Positions 34,649 to 44,353 are shown, numbered from the stretch's first letter. The stretch is DNA of 64,000 bases from Massilia aquatica (GCF_011682045.1 NZ_VVIW01000008.1:1-64000), one strand, 5' to 3'. Notes: generated by a model not told the origin, from the sequence alone. A program made the numbers and translations.

Positions 34649-36748
34649 TCAGAAGCGCCATGCCAGGCCGGCGCGCAAGGTGCGCATTTCGCCCGGATGG
34701 GTATGGATGTCGGCCACCGGCGCCGGCTCGCCCGGCAACTGCGATTCGTAGTAGTAGTCGATATCGCTGACGCGGCGGTCCAGCAGGTTGAGCACTTCGA
34801 CGGTGAGCTTCACGCTCGGTGTGAGCCGGTAGCCAAGCTTCATGTTGAGCAGGGCGGACCCGGGTGAACGCACGGAATCGTCTTCCACCAGGGCGCGCGG
34901 GCCAAAATAGCGCAGCCGCAGGCCGCCCGACCAGGCCCCGGCGCTGCCCGACACGCCGAGCGAGGCGGTGCGGCTGATCGAACCGGGAATGAAGGCGCCG
35001 GCCGGGTCCTTGTCGCGAAAGCGCGCGTGCGACCATGCCAGGTTGGCGTCGACGATCCAGTCCCTGGCCGGCGTGTAGAAATTGGCCAGCTCGATGCCGT
35101 GGCGCCGGCTCGGACGGCCCGCTTCGGTGGTGCCGGCGTCGCCGATGAAGATCAGTTCGGAATCGAGGTCGAGCTGCCAGGCGGCGATGGTGGTCTGCAT
35201 GCCGGGCACCAGGCCGGCCAGGCGCAAGCCGGCTTCCTTGCCGGTCCCCTTCACCAGCGGCGTGGCGCGCTCGATCGGCGCGCCGTCGGCGTCGAGCGCC
35301 AGCCCGGTTTTCGGATCGATGCTGGCGGTGACGCCGCGCGCGTCGTTGCTGTGAAAGCCGCGTCCCCAGTTCAGGTAGATCTCGGCATGCTTTCCGGCCG
35401 TGAAAATGGCGCTGAACTTGGGACTGGTGATGCCCGCATCGACCTTGCCGGAATTGGCGCCGGTGTCGCTGCGCACGTCGAATCCGTAACGGTCGGCGCG
35501 CAGGCCGGCCACGGTGCGCAGCCAGGGCGTCCAGACGGTGCTGTTGGACAGGTACAGCGCACCGCTGCGCTGCCTGACCTGGTCCTCGCGCACGGTGGCC
35601 AGGCGCTGGCGTGCCTGGCTCGCGTACAGGCCGACCGGGGCCAGGCGGTCGGCGCGCGCCTGCAGCCCGAGCGCCGTCTCGGACGCAAACGGCCCCAGCG
35701 CATGGCGCCATGTGCGCTGCGCGTCCAGGCCGATGATGCGGCGCCGTTCGGCCTGGTGGAACTGGTCGCCGTGCTCGGGGTCGTCGAGCACGTAGGTAAA
35801 GTCGCTGAACAGGTCGAGCCGCGATCGGATCAGGTAGGCATCGACCCTGGCGCTGCCGTCGCCATACTGGCGGCTCCACTCGCCGGAGAGGCTGTAGCGC
35901 GCGGTCGCGCCGCCGTCGGTCGGGGCCAGCGTGCCGTAGCGGCCGATCAAGCCGGCCTCGAGCGCGCGCCGCGGCACCTGGTCGGTCGAGGTCCACGACG
36001 AGCGCATGCCCATCGCCGTCAGGCGCAGTTCGTCATCGCCGCCGCGCCAGCTGTACGACAGCACGCCGTTGCTGCGCCGGTAGTCTTCCGGCGTCTCCCA
36101 GGGGCCGTCCTGGCCGGCGCGTTCGAGGGCATACAGCAGCGTGCCGCCGGCCAGCGTGCTCGAGTTGGCCAGCAGCACGCGCTTGAAGCGATGCTGGCCC
36201 GCCTCCACGCTCAGCAAGCCTTGCTCCATCTGGCGCAGGTAGTCGAAGGCGGCCGCGCCGGCCGTCGAAAAATCGCCTTCCTCGGCATAGTAGGTGCCTT
36301 TTTTGTAGGCGATGGTGCTGACCAGTTCCGGGATCAGGAAATTCAGGTCCGAATAGCCCTGGCCGTGCGCATTGGTCGGCAAATTGACCGGCATGCCCAT
36401 CACCGAGGTGCGGAAATCGGTGCCGTGATCGAGATTGAAGCCGCGCGCGAAATACTGGTTGGCCTTGCCGTCGCCGGCGTGCTGGGTCACGATCAGGCCC
36501 GGCACCGCTTCGAGCAGTTCGCCGGTGCGCAGCAGGGGGCGGTTTTCGATCTGCCGGGCGGTGACCGTGCCCTGGTTGGCTGAATCGGCCACGCCGAGCG
36601 GGATCAGGCTGGCCGAGACGCGCACCTGCTGGAGCGGGGAGGGGGTATCGCCATCGACGGCGGCGTTGGCAAAGGCGGGCAAGGCCAGCAGCATGGACGA
36701 CAGCAGGCGCAGCCCGCATGGCGACGGGGGAAGGGGGGTATGTTTCAC
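34649..36748 (-). CDS. TonB-dependent receptor behind a cobalamin riboswitch (BtuB-like role)
   Basis: A 699-residue outer-membrane receptor with a signal peptide (LLSSMLLALPAFANA), a plug (RTGELLEAVPGLIVTQHAG, KANQYFARGFNLDHGTDF, residues about 70-170), a barrel and a C-terminal LRAGLAWRF. It starts with GTG at 36748. The plug type (NQYFARGFNLDHGTDF) is that of general COG1629 receptors, not classic E. coli BtuB. The upstream B12 riboswitch implies that it is repressed by cobalamin, so import of cobalamin, a precursor or cobalt is inferred. The DUF2946 and second receptor genes downstream may be cotranscribed. Confidence 0.88.
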   Translation of the reverse strand: MKHTPLPPSPCGLRLLSSMLLALPAFANAAVDGDTPSPLQQVRVSASLIPLGVADSANQGTVTARQIENRPLLRTGELLEAVPGLIVTQHAGDGKANQYFARGFNLDHGTDFRTSVMGMPVNLPTNAHGQGYSDLNFLIPELVSTIAYKKGTYYAEEGDFSTAGAAAFDYLRQMEQGLLSVEAGQHRFKRVLLANSSTLAGGTLLYALERAGQDGPWETPEDYRRSNGVLSYSWRGGDDELRLTAMGMRSSWTSTDQVPRRALEAGLIGRYGTLAPTDGGATARYSLSGEWSRQYGDGSARVDAYLIRSRLDLFSDFTYVLDDPEHGDQFHQAERRRIIGLDAQRTWRHALGPFASETALGLQARADRLAPVGLYASQARQRLATVREDQVRQRSGALYLSNSTVWTPWLRTVAGLRADRYGFDVRSDTGANSGKVDAGITSPKFSAIFTAGKHAEIYLNWGRGFHSNDARGVTASIDPKTGLALDADGAPIERATPLVKGTGKEAGLRLAGLVPGMQTTIAAWQLDLDSELIFIGDAGTTEAGRPSRRHGIELANFYTPARDWIVDANLAWSHARFRDKDPAGAFIPGSISRTASLGVSGSAGAWSGGLRLRYFGPRALVEDDSVRSPGSALLNMKLGYRLTPSVKLTVEVLNLLDRRVSDIDYYYESQLPGEPAPVADIHTHPGEMRTLRAGLAWRF

Positions 36749-36939
36749 GGGTACTCTCTGTCAAGACCGGACCGGCCGGCCGTTTTTTGGACGGCGCACA
36801 TCCCCGTGCACCGAGAAAAAAGAAGTAGCGGCCGATACCGGCGCGTGAGTCGATGGCGATGAGGGACGGCTGCATGACGCGCGGTCCCGGGCGATCCACA
36901 AACACGACAATTCCCGGTCGCTAAGCTTCCATGCGTCCT

Positions 36940-37140
36940 GGCCGGTATCCGGGCTGACAGGTCGGATCGCCTCGCCTTCCCATGCCGATGGCACAGTGGA
37001 CTACTGAGACAACCAGCCGCACATCGATGACATGCGGCGCCTGTTTTACCGTTGCGGGGACAGCACACGTTTGCCGCTGAAACCAGCGCGTGTTTCCCGT
37101 TTAACTGCGGCCGTCAGAATCAGGCCGCGAGCACCAAAAC
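36940..37140 (-). promoter_or_regulatory. Cobalamin (AdoCbl) riboswitch
   Basis: On the minus strand, in order: GTTAAACGGGAA (near 37102-37091), TGTGCTGTCCCCGCAACGG (near 37072-37054, the B12-box core), then CCACTGTGCC and CATGGGAAGGCGAGGCG, and finally GTCAGCCCGGATACCGGCC (near 36959-36941), the typical 3' loop. Order and spacing match cobalamin riboswitches of proteobacteria. It sits about 190 bases before the GTG of the TonB receptor gene, so translation or transcription of that gene should fall when cobalamin is plentiful. The 5' boundary is approximate. Confidence 0.85.
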
Positions 37141-37409
37141 GGGCCGATCATACGGCCTGCTGAGACATTTGGCAATATTTTCATGCGCCCCGACCCAGCG
37201 GGCCGCATTCCCGCTTCAGGCGCACAGGCGGGCTCCCGGGCCAGTCCCCGATGCGCGCCGCCATGCAGTCGCGAGGCCAGCCCGGCTCAGGCGCCGCACA
37301 TCAAGGTCGCCGATAAAAAGTAGCATCTCGGCAAAATTTCCTGTTTCCGGGACGTATATTCCGTTATCATTCCTGCCATTGAGAATAAGTCTCATTCAAA
37401 AGGTGTCAC
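37141..37409. other. Divergent intergenic region with promoter of the DUF3325 operon
   Basis: No gene is seen. The left edge must contain the promoter of the riboswitch transcript (minus strand). The right part, 37330-37405, is AT-richer and carries a Fur-box-like palindrome just before the plus-strand operon. Confidence 0.5.
37380..37394 (+). promoter_or_regulatory. Possible Fur box upstream of the DUF3325-DUF3649-PepSY operon
   Basis: TGAGAATAAGTCTCA matches the 7-1-7 Fur consensus TGATAATnATTATCA at most positions and forms an imperfect palindrome. It lies 15 bases before the ATG at 37410, overlapping where RNA polymerase would start. Iron-dependent repression fits the operon content, but no other site was found to support it. 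Confidence 0.5.
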
Positions 37410-37670
37410 ATGATCTGGATGTCCATCGGCGCGGCCTTTCTGGCCGCGCTTGCTCTTTACCTGGCCTCGCCGCACCAGTGCCTGTGGGCGGCGGCGCCCA
37501 GGCGCCCGCTGCGCGCGCTGGCGCTGCCTTTGTGCGCCGCCTCGGTGCTGGCGGCCAGCCATGGCTACGGTTTCTGGTGCGGCGTCTTCATTTCGCTGTC
37601 CGCGCTGATGCTGGCGCTGGTGGCGCTGCCGTACCTGGACGCCTGGAGCCGGAGGCGCCATGTGGGGTAA
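37410..37670 (+). CDS. DUF3325-family small membrane protein
   Basis: An 86-residue protein with three hydrophobic segments (residues about 1-20, 33-52 and 55-75) and the family stretch LASPHQCLWAAAP. DUF3325 proteins occur beside TonB iron receptors, DUF3649 and PepSY proteins, as here. AAAAGGTGTCAC precedes the ATG. The end overlaps the next gene by 11 bases. The molecular role is unknown; membership in an iron-uptake operon is supported by order and by the Fur-like site. Confidence 0.8.
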   Translation: MIWMSIGAAFLAALALYLASPHQCLWAAAPRRPLRALALPLCAASVLAASHGYGFWCGVFISLSALMLALVALPYLDAWSRRRHVG

Positions 37671-37929
37671 ATCATTCGCCGCCATCTTCCTCGCGCCGCC
37701 GCTCGGCGTGGCCGTGGTGGGCTTGCTGGCACTGCTGAGCGGCAACCAGCAGCGCGACACCTTGCCGATCCTGCTGATGTTCTTCCCGGCCTGGGTGGGG
37801 GCGATGGCGCTGGCCTATCATTTCAAGACCGCACTGCGTGCCTGGCTGTGGATGGGCGGCGCGACCTTGGCCGTTTTCGGCCTGATCCATGCACTCAAGG
37901 CGGCCGGCCTGCTGAGGATCGCGGCATGA
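37660..37929 (+). CDS. DUF3649-family small membrane protein
   Basis: An 89-residue protein with three hydrophobic helices (LAPPLGVAVVGLLALLSG, LPILLMFFPAWVGAMALAYHF, AWLWMGGATLAVFGLIHAL). It is the usual partner of DUF3325 and PepSY_TM proteins. It overlaps DUF3325 by 11 bases and the PepSY gene by 4 (ATGA), so the three are translationally coupled. Its function is not known. Confidence 0.8.
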   Translation: MWGKSFAAIFLAPPLGVAVVGLLALLSGNQQRDTLPILLMFFPAWVGAMALAYHFKTALRAWLWMGGATLAVFGLIHALKAAGLLRIAA

Positions 37930-39545
37930 AGTCATCCACCCTCAAGACCTACATTGCGCTGCATACCTGGGTCGGCCTGGTGGCCGGCTTTGCCCTGTTC
38001 ATCGCCTTTTACGCCGGCGCCATCAGCGTCTTCAACAAGCAACTGCATACCTGGGAGACACCCTCGTCGACGCGCGCGCCGATGCAGTCGGAGGCGGGCG
38101 CGCAAGCGCTGATCGACGCCGTCCTGCACCAGCACCCGCAGGCAAAGGAATCGTTCACCCTGCATCTGCCCAGCCTGAACGAACCGCATCTGACGCTCGA
38201 CTGGCACGAGCAAGCCAAGGGCGGCGGCGAGACCGAGCACCAGTTCCGCCTGGCGTCCGACGGCACGCTGCAGGACGAGAAGCCGCAATCGGAGCTGTCG
38301 CATTTCCTGTACCGCCTGCACTACACAGCCGGGCTGCCCGCCAGCTGGGGCATCTACGTGCTCGGCGTGGTCTGCATCCTGTACGGTCTGGCGCTGGCGT
38401 CCGGCGTGGTGGCGTACGCGCCGCAGTTTCTCAAGGATCTGTTTGCGCTGCGCGTCGGCAAAAACCTCAAGCGCATGTGGCAGGATGCGCATAACGTGAT
38501 CGGCATCCTGTCGCTGCCGTTCCATATCATGTTTGCCTGGAGCGGGGCGGTGCTGGCGCTGGGCGTGCTGCTGCTGGCGCCGTTCCAGTTCCTGGTGTTC
38601 GACGGCAAGCTGCTGCAATTGATCCAGCCCGATATCGCGGCCAGCGCACCCGCCAGGGCGGCCGGCGTGGCCGCGCCGCCGCTGGGCGCGGACCAGCTGC
38701 TGGCGCGCATACGCCAGGCGGCGCCGGGCATGAGGGTGGCGCAAGTGCACTATCAGCACGCGGGCGACGCCAATGCGCAGGTCGTCGCGTATGGCGACAT
38801 CGGACAGCGCACGCTGACCAGTTCCGCCTCGGTGGTGGTGCAGGCGGCCAGCGGCGCGGTGCTGCGGGTGATCACGCCGCAGCAGTACAGCCCCGGCACG
38901 ACCTTCCTGCGCGGCCTGCAAACGCTGCACTATGGAAATTTTGGCCATGCGCCGGTACAGTGGCTGTATTTCCTGCTCGGACTGGCGGGCGCCTTCCTGT
39001 TCTACAGCGGGAACTTGCTGTGGATCGAAGCACGCCGCAAGCGCCTGGCCCAGCGCCAGCCGCTGAGCGGGCGTCTGATGGCCCAGGCCACCCTGGGCGT
39101 GTGCCTCGGCTGCGTGGCGGGCGTGTCGGCGGTTTTCCTGGTCAATAAACTGTTCCCGGCCGCACCGGGCGAGCTGCCGCTGTGGGAAGAGCGCGGCTAC
39201 TATGCGGTGTTCCTGTTGGCTGTTGCGTGGGCGTTCGTCCGGCCGCCGGCGCGCGCCGCCTGTGAACTGCTGTCCCTGTGCGCCGCGCTGACGCTGGCCA
39301 TTCCGCTGGCGCAGTGGGCCGCCAGCGGCGTCAATCCGCTGCTGTCGCTGTGGCGCGGCGAGTCGGTGGTGGTGAGCGTGAACGCGGTGGCGCTGGGCGC
39401 CGGCTGGGCGTTCTGGACGATGGCGCGGGCGGCCCTCAGGCGCGGCCGCCATGGCGATCCGCACAGCGTGTGGTCATTGCGGATACTCGACGCAGCGGCC
39501 GCGGCCACGGCCGCCGTGGAGAGCGCGCAGCGGCGCAGCGCCTGA
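37926..39545 (+). CDS. PepSY_TM-family membrane protein (iron-siderophore uptake accessory)
   Basis: A 539-residue polytopic protein. It starts MKSSTLKTYIALHTWVGLVAGFALFIAFYAGAISVF, the family's first helix with a conserved His. More helices lie near residues 145-170, 190-215, 345-365 and in the C-terminal 130 residues, where two to four extra helices are present. Histidines in YRLHYTAG, DAHNVIGILSLPFH and LHYGNFGH may bind heme or metal, as in PepSY ferric-siderophore reductases. It ends the DUF3325-DUF3649-PepSY operon. Confidence 0.85.
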   Translation: MKSSTLKTYIALHTWVGLVAGFALFIAFYAGAISVFNKQLHTWETPSSTRAPMQSEAGAQALIDAVLHQHPQAKESFTLHLPSLNEPHLTLDWHEQAKGGGETEHQFRLASDGTLQDEKPQSELSHFLYRLHYTAGLPASWGIYVLGVVCILYGLALASGVVAYAPQFLKDLFALRVGKNLKRMWQDAHNVIGILSLPFHIMFAWSGAVLALGVLLLAPFQFLVFDGKLLQLIQPDIAASAPARAAGVAAPPLGADQLLARIRQAAPGMRVAQVHYQHAGDANAQVVAYGDIGQRTLTSSASVVVQAASGAVLRVITPQQYSPGTTFLRGLQTLHYGNFGHAPVQWLYFLLGLAGAFLFYSGNLLWIEARRKRLAQRQPLSGRLMAQATLGVCLGCVAGVSAVFLVNKLFPAAPGELPLWEERGYYAVFLLAVAWAFVRPPARAACELLSLCAALTLAIPLAQWAASGVNPLLSLWRGESVVVSVNAVALGAGWAFWTMARAALRRGRHGDPHSVWSLRILDAAAAATAAVESAQRRSA

Positions 39546-40219
39546 CGGCGTTCAGGCTTTCCGGAGCAGGCGTCGATCGCGCCGCCCGCGGCATGTATTC
39601 CCGTCCGCGGCGTGGGCCAATGAAAAGACTCCATGTTGGTGTCCTGAGTCAACAGAACGGGCTCTACCTGTACGGTGGCGCGCTATTCTCCGGCGTTGCC
39701 TGTTGCAGAGCGCTGTTGCTGACAATATCAAGAAGCTGCGTCCCGATATCCATACCGCCTTTAGCCTGACAAAAGCGTATCCGCGTGCCGGGCAGGCAAC
39801 GTCGTTGTAAGCGCAAGCAGCCGCGCACCTGGCCAAGGCGGCGCGCAAACCGGTGCCTGCCAGTGGTACTTCAAGTGTCCCCGCGCGGAGCGTGACAGGC
39901 CGGAATAGCCGCTGCGGGTGGCGAAGCACCGCGCGAGCCGTGTCTGCAACGTAGACGATCTGGCAAACTGATTGTTTCGTCCTCGCCGCGCTCAACAGTA
40001 TGCGCTTGCTCCTCATCCGTTCGATTACATGCTTCCAAGCAAAGCGAAAGCCGCGCCTATCGCATGTTTCCAACAACACGACACATTTCGCACCCACCCA
40101 GTTCGCATTTTCTTGTGTGTTCCGGTGAGCCGCCGTACACTGGTTTGTCAGTTGGCGCATGGAAACTATGTCAGATGACCTTGCCGTTCCCGATGATCGA
40201 CTCCCATAAAGGATACACA
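39546..40219. other. Intergenic region of about 670 bases with no recognised gene
   Basis: Short frames occur on both strands, including an open minus-strand frame of 222 codons (39552-40220), but none resembles a known protein and codon use is not like neighbouring genes. A plus-strand fragment near 39680-39810 (DIHTAFSLTKAYPRAG) could be a decayed gene; I cannot identify it. The right end carries the ribosome site AAAGGATACACA of the next gene and probably its promoter. Confidence 0.5.
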
Positions 40220-40981
40220 ATGAAAGCGCCTGCCTTCGTACTGCTCTCCCTCATGATCGCCAGCCTGTCCGGCGGCGCCGGCGCTGCGGAGGTGCTGGAA
40301 ATCTCCGGCGGCACCACCCCGCAGAAAGACGTGCTCGAGCCGCGCGCGGCGGAAATCCTCAAGGCCACCGGCGTCGAGATCAAGGTCAACGGTGTCGGGA
40401 CCGGCAACGGCATGGTCGCCCTGGCCGAAGGCAAGGTCAGCGTGGCGGCGGTGGGGGACACCCTGGCCGACTCGATCGAGGCCGGCAAAAAGGCCGCCAA
40501 GGCCGCCAGCAAGGACATCAAGATTCCGGACAACCTGGTATTCACGCAAATCGGAACAGACGAGCTGGTTGTCGTGGTGCACAAATCGAATGGCGTCACG
40601 GCACTGAGCAAGGCCCAGCTCAAGGATATGGCCACCGGCAAGATCACCAACTGGAAAGAAGTCGGCGGCGCCGACCTGCCGATCAAGGTGGTGGTGACCA
40701 AGGCGGGCATGATTCCGAGCCTGGTGTTCCAGAAAACCATCATGGATGGCGCCGAGTACGCCAAGGGCGCGCTGGAAGCGCAGTCGCCGCGCGAAGTGAT
40801 CACCTGGGTCTCGCGCACGCCCGGCGGCTTCGGGCCGGCCGCCGACGTGCATGTCAAGGCCGGAGCGGGCGACAGCAAGACCATCGGCGCGCCTGCCATG
40901 TCGCGTCCGCTTGGGCTGGTCACCATCGGCGCACCCACGGGCGCGGCCAAGAAGCTGGCCGACTACCTTAAAGTGAAGTAA
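40220..40981 (+). CDS. Periplasmic substrate-binding protein, PstS-like
   Basis: A 253-residue exported protein (signal [22 protein letters not shown]). Its fold is the PBP-like/PstS type: [53 protein letters not shown], then [38 protein letters not shown]. The [14 protein letters not shown] segment is where PstS binds oxyanions. No pst permease genes are near; a chemoreceptor gene follows by 28 bases, so the protein may present a ligand to that receptor. AAAGGA precedes the ATG. The ligand (phosphate or another anion) is not certain. Confidence 0.82.
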   Translation: MKAPAFVLLSLMIASLSGGAGAAEVLEISGGTTPQKDVLEPRAAEILKATGVEIKVNGVGTGNGMVALAEGKVSVAAVGDTLADSIEAGKKAAKAASKDIKIPDNLVFTQIGTDELVVVVHKSNGVTALSKAQLKDMATGKITNWKEVGGADLPIKVVVTKAGMIPSLVFQKTIMDGAEYAKGALEAQSPREVITWVSRTPGGFGPAADVHVKAGAGDSKTIGAPAMSRPLGLVTIGAPTGAAKKLADYLKVK

Positions 40982-41009
40982 TTTCCCCAACCTTGCCGAG
41001 CGCCCGCCC

Positions 41010-42602
41010 ATGTTATACAACGTCAATATCAGCACCCGCCTGATGATCCTGACCGGTACCTTGCTCACCGCGCTGGCCGTGGTGGGCCTGGTCGCCTTGC
41101 GCGGCTTGTCCGCCAGCAACGAGAGCATGCGCACCATTTATGAAGACAGCACCGTGCCGCTGGTCAGCCTGGGCGAGGTGCTCGGTGATATGTACCGCTC
41201 GCGCACCCTGGTGATCGGCGGCATGGGGGCCGAAAATTCGGAGGCGGCCGAGGTGTCCTACCGCGAGGTGGCGCTGGTCAACGCCAAGTTGAAAAAGAGC
41301 CTGGACAGCTACAAGCGCTCCCTGCAGTCGAGCGATGCGAAAGCCCAGGCCGGCGTCTTCGAAGCGGCGTGGGAGCAGTACGCCGCCGCCGGCGACAAGG
41401 TGGTCACCCTGGCCAAGAGCGGCGACTACGAGGCGGCCAGCGCCCAGCTCAAGGTCGATTCCGAAAAGAAATTCGAAGCCGCGCGTGCAGCCCTGCTGAC
41501 CCGCATGGTGCAGCAGAAGGGCGAAGCCCAAGGCGCCTTTGCGGCCGCCGACAAGACGAGCGCGACCGCACGCACCCTGATGCTGGCGACCCTGGGACTG
41601 GGCCTGGTGCTGGGGGCGTTTCTGTCGTACATCGTCATTGGTTCCATCAAGAAGCCTTTGCGGCGCGCGGTCGAAGTGGCCAACCGGGTCGCCACGGGCG
41701 ACCTGAGCGAGCATATCGAGGTGACCTCCACCGATGAGACAGGGCAGTTGCTGGCGGCCCTGCGCGACATGGATGCCAGTCTGGAAAAGACCATCGGCAA
41801 GGTGCGCGCGGGTTCGGACCGGATCCTTTCCGCTTCGATCGAGATCGCCAGGGGCAATATGGACTTGTCCGGCCGCACCGAACAGCAGGCCAGCTCAATT
41901 GAAGAAACCACCGCCTCGATCATGGAACTGACCGACACGGTCAGGCGCAACGGCGACAACGCGCGCCAGGCCAACCAACTGGCGCTGAGCGCGTCCGAGG
42001 TGGCGGAAAAAGGCGGCGCCGTGGTGTCGGAGGTGGTCTCGACGATGCGCTCGATCAACACTTCCTCGCGCCGTATTGTCGACATCATCAGCGTCATCGA
42101 CGGCATCGCCTTCCAGACCAACATCCTGGCCCTGAACGCGGCGGTCGAAGCGGCGCGTGCCGGGGAGCAGGGGCGCGGCTTCGCGGTGGTGGCATCCGAG
42201 GTACGCAACCTGGCGCAGCGCTCGGCGGCGGCGGCGAAAGAAATCAAGACCCTGATCGAAGATTCGGTCGACATGGTCGAAGCCGGGACCCGGCTGGTCG
42301 ATCAGGCCGGCACCACCATGAACAATGTGGTGGCCAGCGTCCAGAAAGTGACCGACATCATGAAAGACATCGTCTCGGCCAGCCAGGAGCAGACCGCCGG
42401 GATCGAGCAGATCAACCAGGCCATCATCGAGATGGACCAGGTGACCCAGCAAAACGCCGCGCTGGTCGAACAGGCCGCGGCGGCCGCCGCTTCGATGCAG
42501 GAAGACGCGGCCGCGCTGGCCCAGGTGGCGCAGGCGTTCAAGCTCAGCGCGCTCGATGCACGCCCGCTGGCGGCGCCGGGCGTGCTGGCGCTGCCGCGTT
42601 AG
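41010..42602 (+). CDS. Methyl-accepting chemotaxis protein
   Basis: A 530-residue chemoreceptor. One membrane helix lies near residues 9-30, then a four-helix-bundle periplasmic sensor (about 35-185), a second helix near 187-210, HAMP (about 212-264) and a long signalling domain. The hairpin tip [49 protein letters not shown] is fully conserved (near residues 365-412), so it should couple to CheA and CheW. No CheR-binding pentapeptide is at the C terminus (ends LALPR). It lies just downstream of a PstS-like binding protein. Confidence 0.93.
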   Translation: MLYNVNISTRLMILTGTLLTALAVVGLVALRGLSASNESMRTIYEDSTVPLVSLGEVLGDMYRSRTLVIGGMGAENSEAAEVSYREVALVNAKLKKSLDSYKRSLQSSDAKAQAGVFEAAWEQYAAAGDKVVTLAKSGDYEAASAQLKVDSEKKFEAARAALLTRMVQQKGEAQGAFAAADKTSATARTLMLATLGLGLVLGAFLSYIVIGSIKKPLRRAVEVANRVATGDLSEHIEVTSTDETGQLLAALRDMDASLEKTIGKVRAGSDRILSASIEIARGNMDLSGRTEQQASSIEETTASIMELTDTVRRNGDNARQANQLALSASEVAEKGGAVVSEVVSTMRSINTSSRRIVDIISVIDGIAFQTNILALNAAVEAARAGEQGRGFAVVASEVRNLAQRSAAAAKEIKTLIEDSVDMVEAGTRLVDQAGTTMNNVVASVQKVTDIMKDIVSASQEQTAGIEQINQAIIEMDQVTQQNAALVEQAAAAAASMQEDAAALAQVAQAFKLSALDARPLAAPGVLALPR

Positions 42603-42617
42603 GAAGGGGCGCGCCGC

Positions 42618-43502
42618 TCACGCGGCAGTGTCTGGCGCAAGCGGCGCGGGCGCCCTGGCGCGCGCCGCCAGCACGATGGCGATGACGATCAGCGCCGCCC
42701 CGGCCAGCATGCGCGGCGCCGGCTGTTGCGCGAACAGCCACCAGGCGCAGGCGATCGCGTACACCGGTTCGAGCGCGATGATCATGCCCGCGCTACGGGC
42801 GTTCAAGCCTTCCAGGCTCTTGACGAACAGGTATTGCGCCAGGCCCGTGCAGAACACGCCTAGCAGGGCCAGATAGAGCCAGTCCAACGGCGCCGGCGCA
42901 CCCAGGCCGGCGGCCGCGAAGGGCGCCAGCGCCAGCGTCACCACCAGGTTTTGCCAGAATGCGACTTGCAGCGCATCCATGCCGCGCGCGCCGCGCCGGT
43001 TGGCCACGGCCAGCAGCGCGAATGTCAGGCCCGACAGCACGCCCCACAACAGGCCGACGGTGCCGCGGTCACCCATGTCGAACGACGGCGCGACCAGTAC
43101 CAGGCCCAGGCTGACCAGGGCCAGCAGGGCCGCTTCGCGGGCGCCGATGCGCTCGCGGAACACCAGCATGTCCAGCAGCGCGATGAAGGCCGGGAAGCTG
43201 GCGAAACCGAGGGTGGCGACCGCCACGCCGCCGACTTTCACGGCGATGAAAAAGGTGACCCAGTGCGCCGCCAGCAGCAGGCCGCTGAGGATCACCATGC
43301 ACAGCTTGTAGCGGTCCAGGCCGCGCAGCAGGGGGCGCTGCTGGACAAGGGCGAACAGCGCCAGCGCGGCCACGGCGAAGGCGGCGCGCCCGAACGTGAT
43401 GACGGTGGCGTCGGCGTGGATCAGCGCCCCGAAGATACCGGTCAGGCCGAACAGGACCGCTGCGACATGCGCCATCGCCAGGGCGCCGCGGTGGCTGGTC
43501 AA
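42618..43502 (-). CDS. EamA-family (DMT) transporter
   Basis: A 294-residue inner-membrane protein with ten predicted helices arranged as two EamA repeats (LFGLTGIFGALIHADATVITFGRAAFAVAAL first; SGLTFALLAVANRRG and GLAQYLFVKSLEGLNARSAGMIIALEPVYAIACAW second). Members export metabolites or amino acids. The start is placed at TTG 43502, overlapping the preceding gene stop (TTGA); ATG 43475 is an alternative. It is convergent with the chemoreceptor, 15 bases apart. The substrate is unknown. Confidence 0.85.
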   Translation of the reverse strand: MTSHRGALAMAHVAAVLFGLTGIFGALIHADATVITFGRAAFAVAALALFALVQQRPLLRGLDRYKLCMVILSGLLLAAHWVTFFIAVKVGGVAVATLGFASFPAFIALLDMLVFRERIGAREAALLALVSLGLVLVAPSFDMGDRGTVGLLWGVLSGLTFALLAVANRRGARGMDALQVAFWQNLVVTLALAPFAAAGLGAPAPLDWLYLALLGVFCTGLAQYLFVKSLEGLNARSAGMIIALEPVYAIACAWWLFAQQPAPRMLAGAALIVIAIVLAARARAPAPLAPDTAA

Positions 43503-44353
43503 GGAGGCGCCGCCTGCGCTTGGGGCGAGGGCGCGGCGTCGTTCGCACCGGAAACTTTGAGCGGCGTCCACGCAAAGGGCGCGTCGGAGACGGTCGGGAT
43601 GGCGCTGCGCACAGTCAGCTGCGGCGGTGCGCCATCGAGTCGCTCGGCGCACAGCGCGAGCAGGTAGCCTGGCGCTGGCCGGAACTGCCAGAAACGCCAG
43701 CGTTCGGGGGCGTCGCCCAGGTCGGATTCGACGGACAGTCGCACCTGGCGTTCGTCGGGAAAATCGAAGCTGAAGCGGTCAAGTGGAATCGACAGGCCCA
43801 TGCCGCGCGCCTTGATATACGCCTCCTTGAAGGTCCAGTACTCGAAGAAACGGTCCTGGCGGCGTTCGGCGGGCACCGTGGCCAGTTCCGCCACTTCCGC
43901 CGGCGAGAAAAAGTGTTCGGCGATGCCCTCCGAGACCTGGCGTGTCGTCAGGTTCTCGACATCGATCCCCAGCACCCGGTCGCGCGTGACCGCCATGGCA
44001 ATCAGGCCGCGCGTATGCGAGAGGTTGAAGCCGAGCGTGCGCGCCTGCGCGTGCTCGTTGGCGATGGCGGGGCGTCCGTAATCGTTGGGGGTGAACCGCC
44101 AGTCGGCCGGCGCCAGCGGAGCGTAGCGCGACAGCACGCTGCGCACCAGGGCGCGCGTAGCGAGGTAGCGCAGACGGTCGTCGGCGAAGTGAAAGCGCAG
44201 CTGCTGCGCGCGCTCCTGGTCGTTGAGCAGCGCGAGCATGCTTGACAGCAGGGCAGGCTCGGTGAGATGTTGGTAGAAGACCAGCCAGATGTGGATGTGC
44301 CCGGCGTCAAGGGGCAGGGCGGCGCCGGGAGCGCTGAAGCTGTCTGGTGTCAT
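43499..44353 (-). CDS. 4'-phosphopantetheinyl transferase (Sfp/AcpT superfamily)
   Basis: This enzyme moves the phosphopantetheine arm of CoA to carrier proteins, activating polyketide, non-ribosomal peptide or fatty-acid synthases. The 284-residue protein carries the family motifs: NDYGRPAI, FNLSHTRGLIAMAV, GIDVE (magnesium-binding, near residue 125) and WTFKEAYIKARGMGLSIPLD (near residues 172-191). Length fits the Sfp group. ATG 44353 is used; a TTG lies one codon upstream. It is coupled to the EamA gene by a 4-base overlap. No synthase gene is in this window. Confidence 0.93.
   Translation of the reverse strand: MTPDSFSAPGAALPLDAGHIHIWLVFYQHLTEPALLSSMLALLNDQERAQQLRFHFADDRLRYLATRALVRSVLSRYAPLAPADWRFTPNDYGRPAIANEHAQARTLGFNLSHTRGLIAMAVTRDRVLGIDVENLTTRQVSEGIAEHFFSPAEVAELATVPAERRQDRFFEYWTFKEAYIKARGMGLSIPLDRFSFDFPDERQVRLSVESDLGDAPERWRFWQFRPAPGYLLALCAERLDGAPPQLTVRSAIPTVSDAPFAWTPLKVSGANDAAPSPQAQAAPP

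Noticed and set aside
36770-36810. GC-rich palindrome with T run as a terminator of the riboswitch transcript
   Set aside because: The T run follows the hairpin on the plus strand, the wrong orientation for the minus-strand riboswitch leader.
39552-40220. Minus-strand open frame of 222 codons in the 39.5-40.2 kb gap
   Set aside because: No similarity recognised, Arg/Cys/Ala-rich, no ribosome site, and it overlaps the expected promoter of the binding-protein gene.
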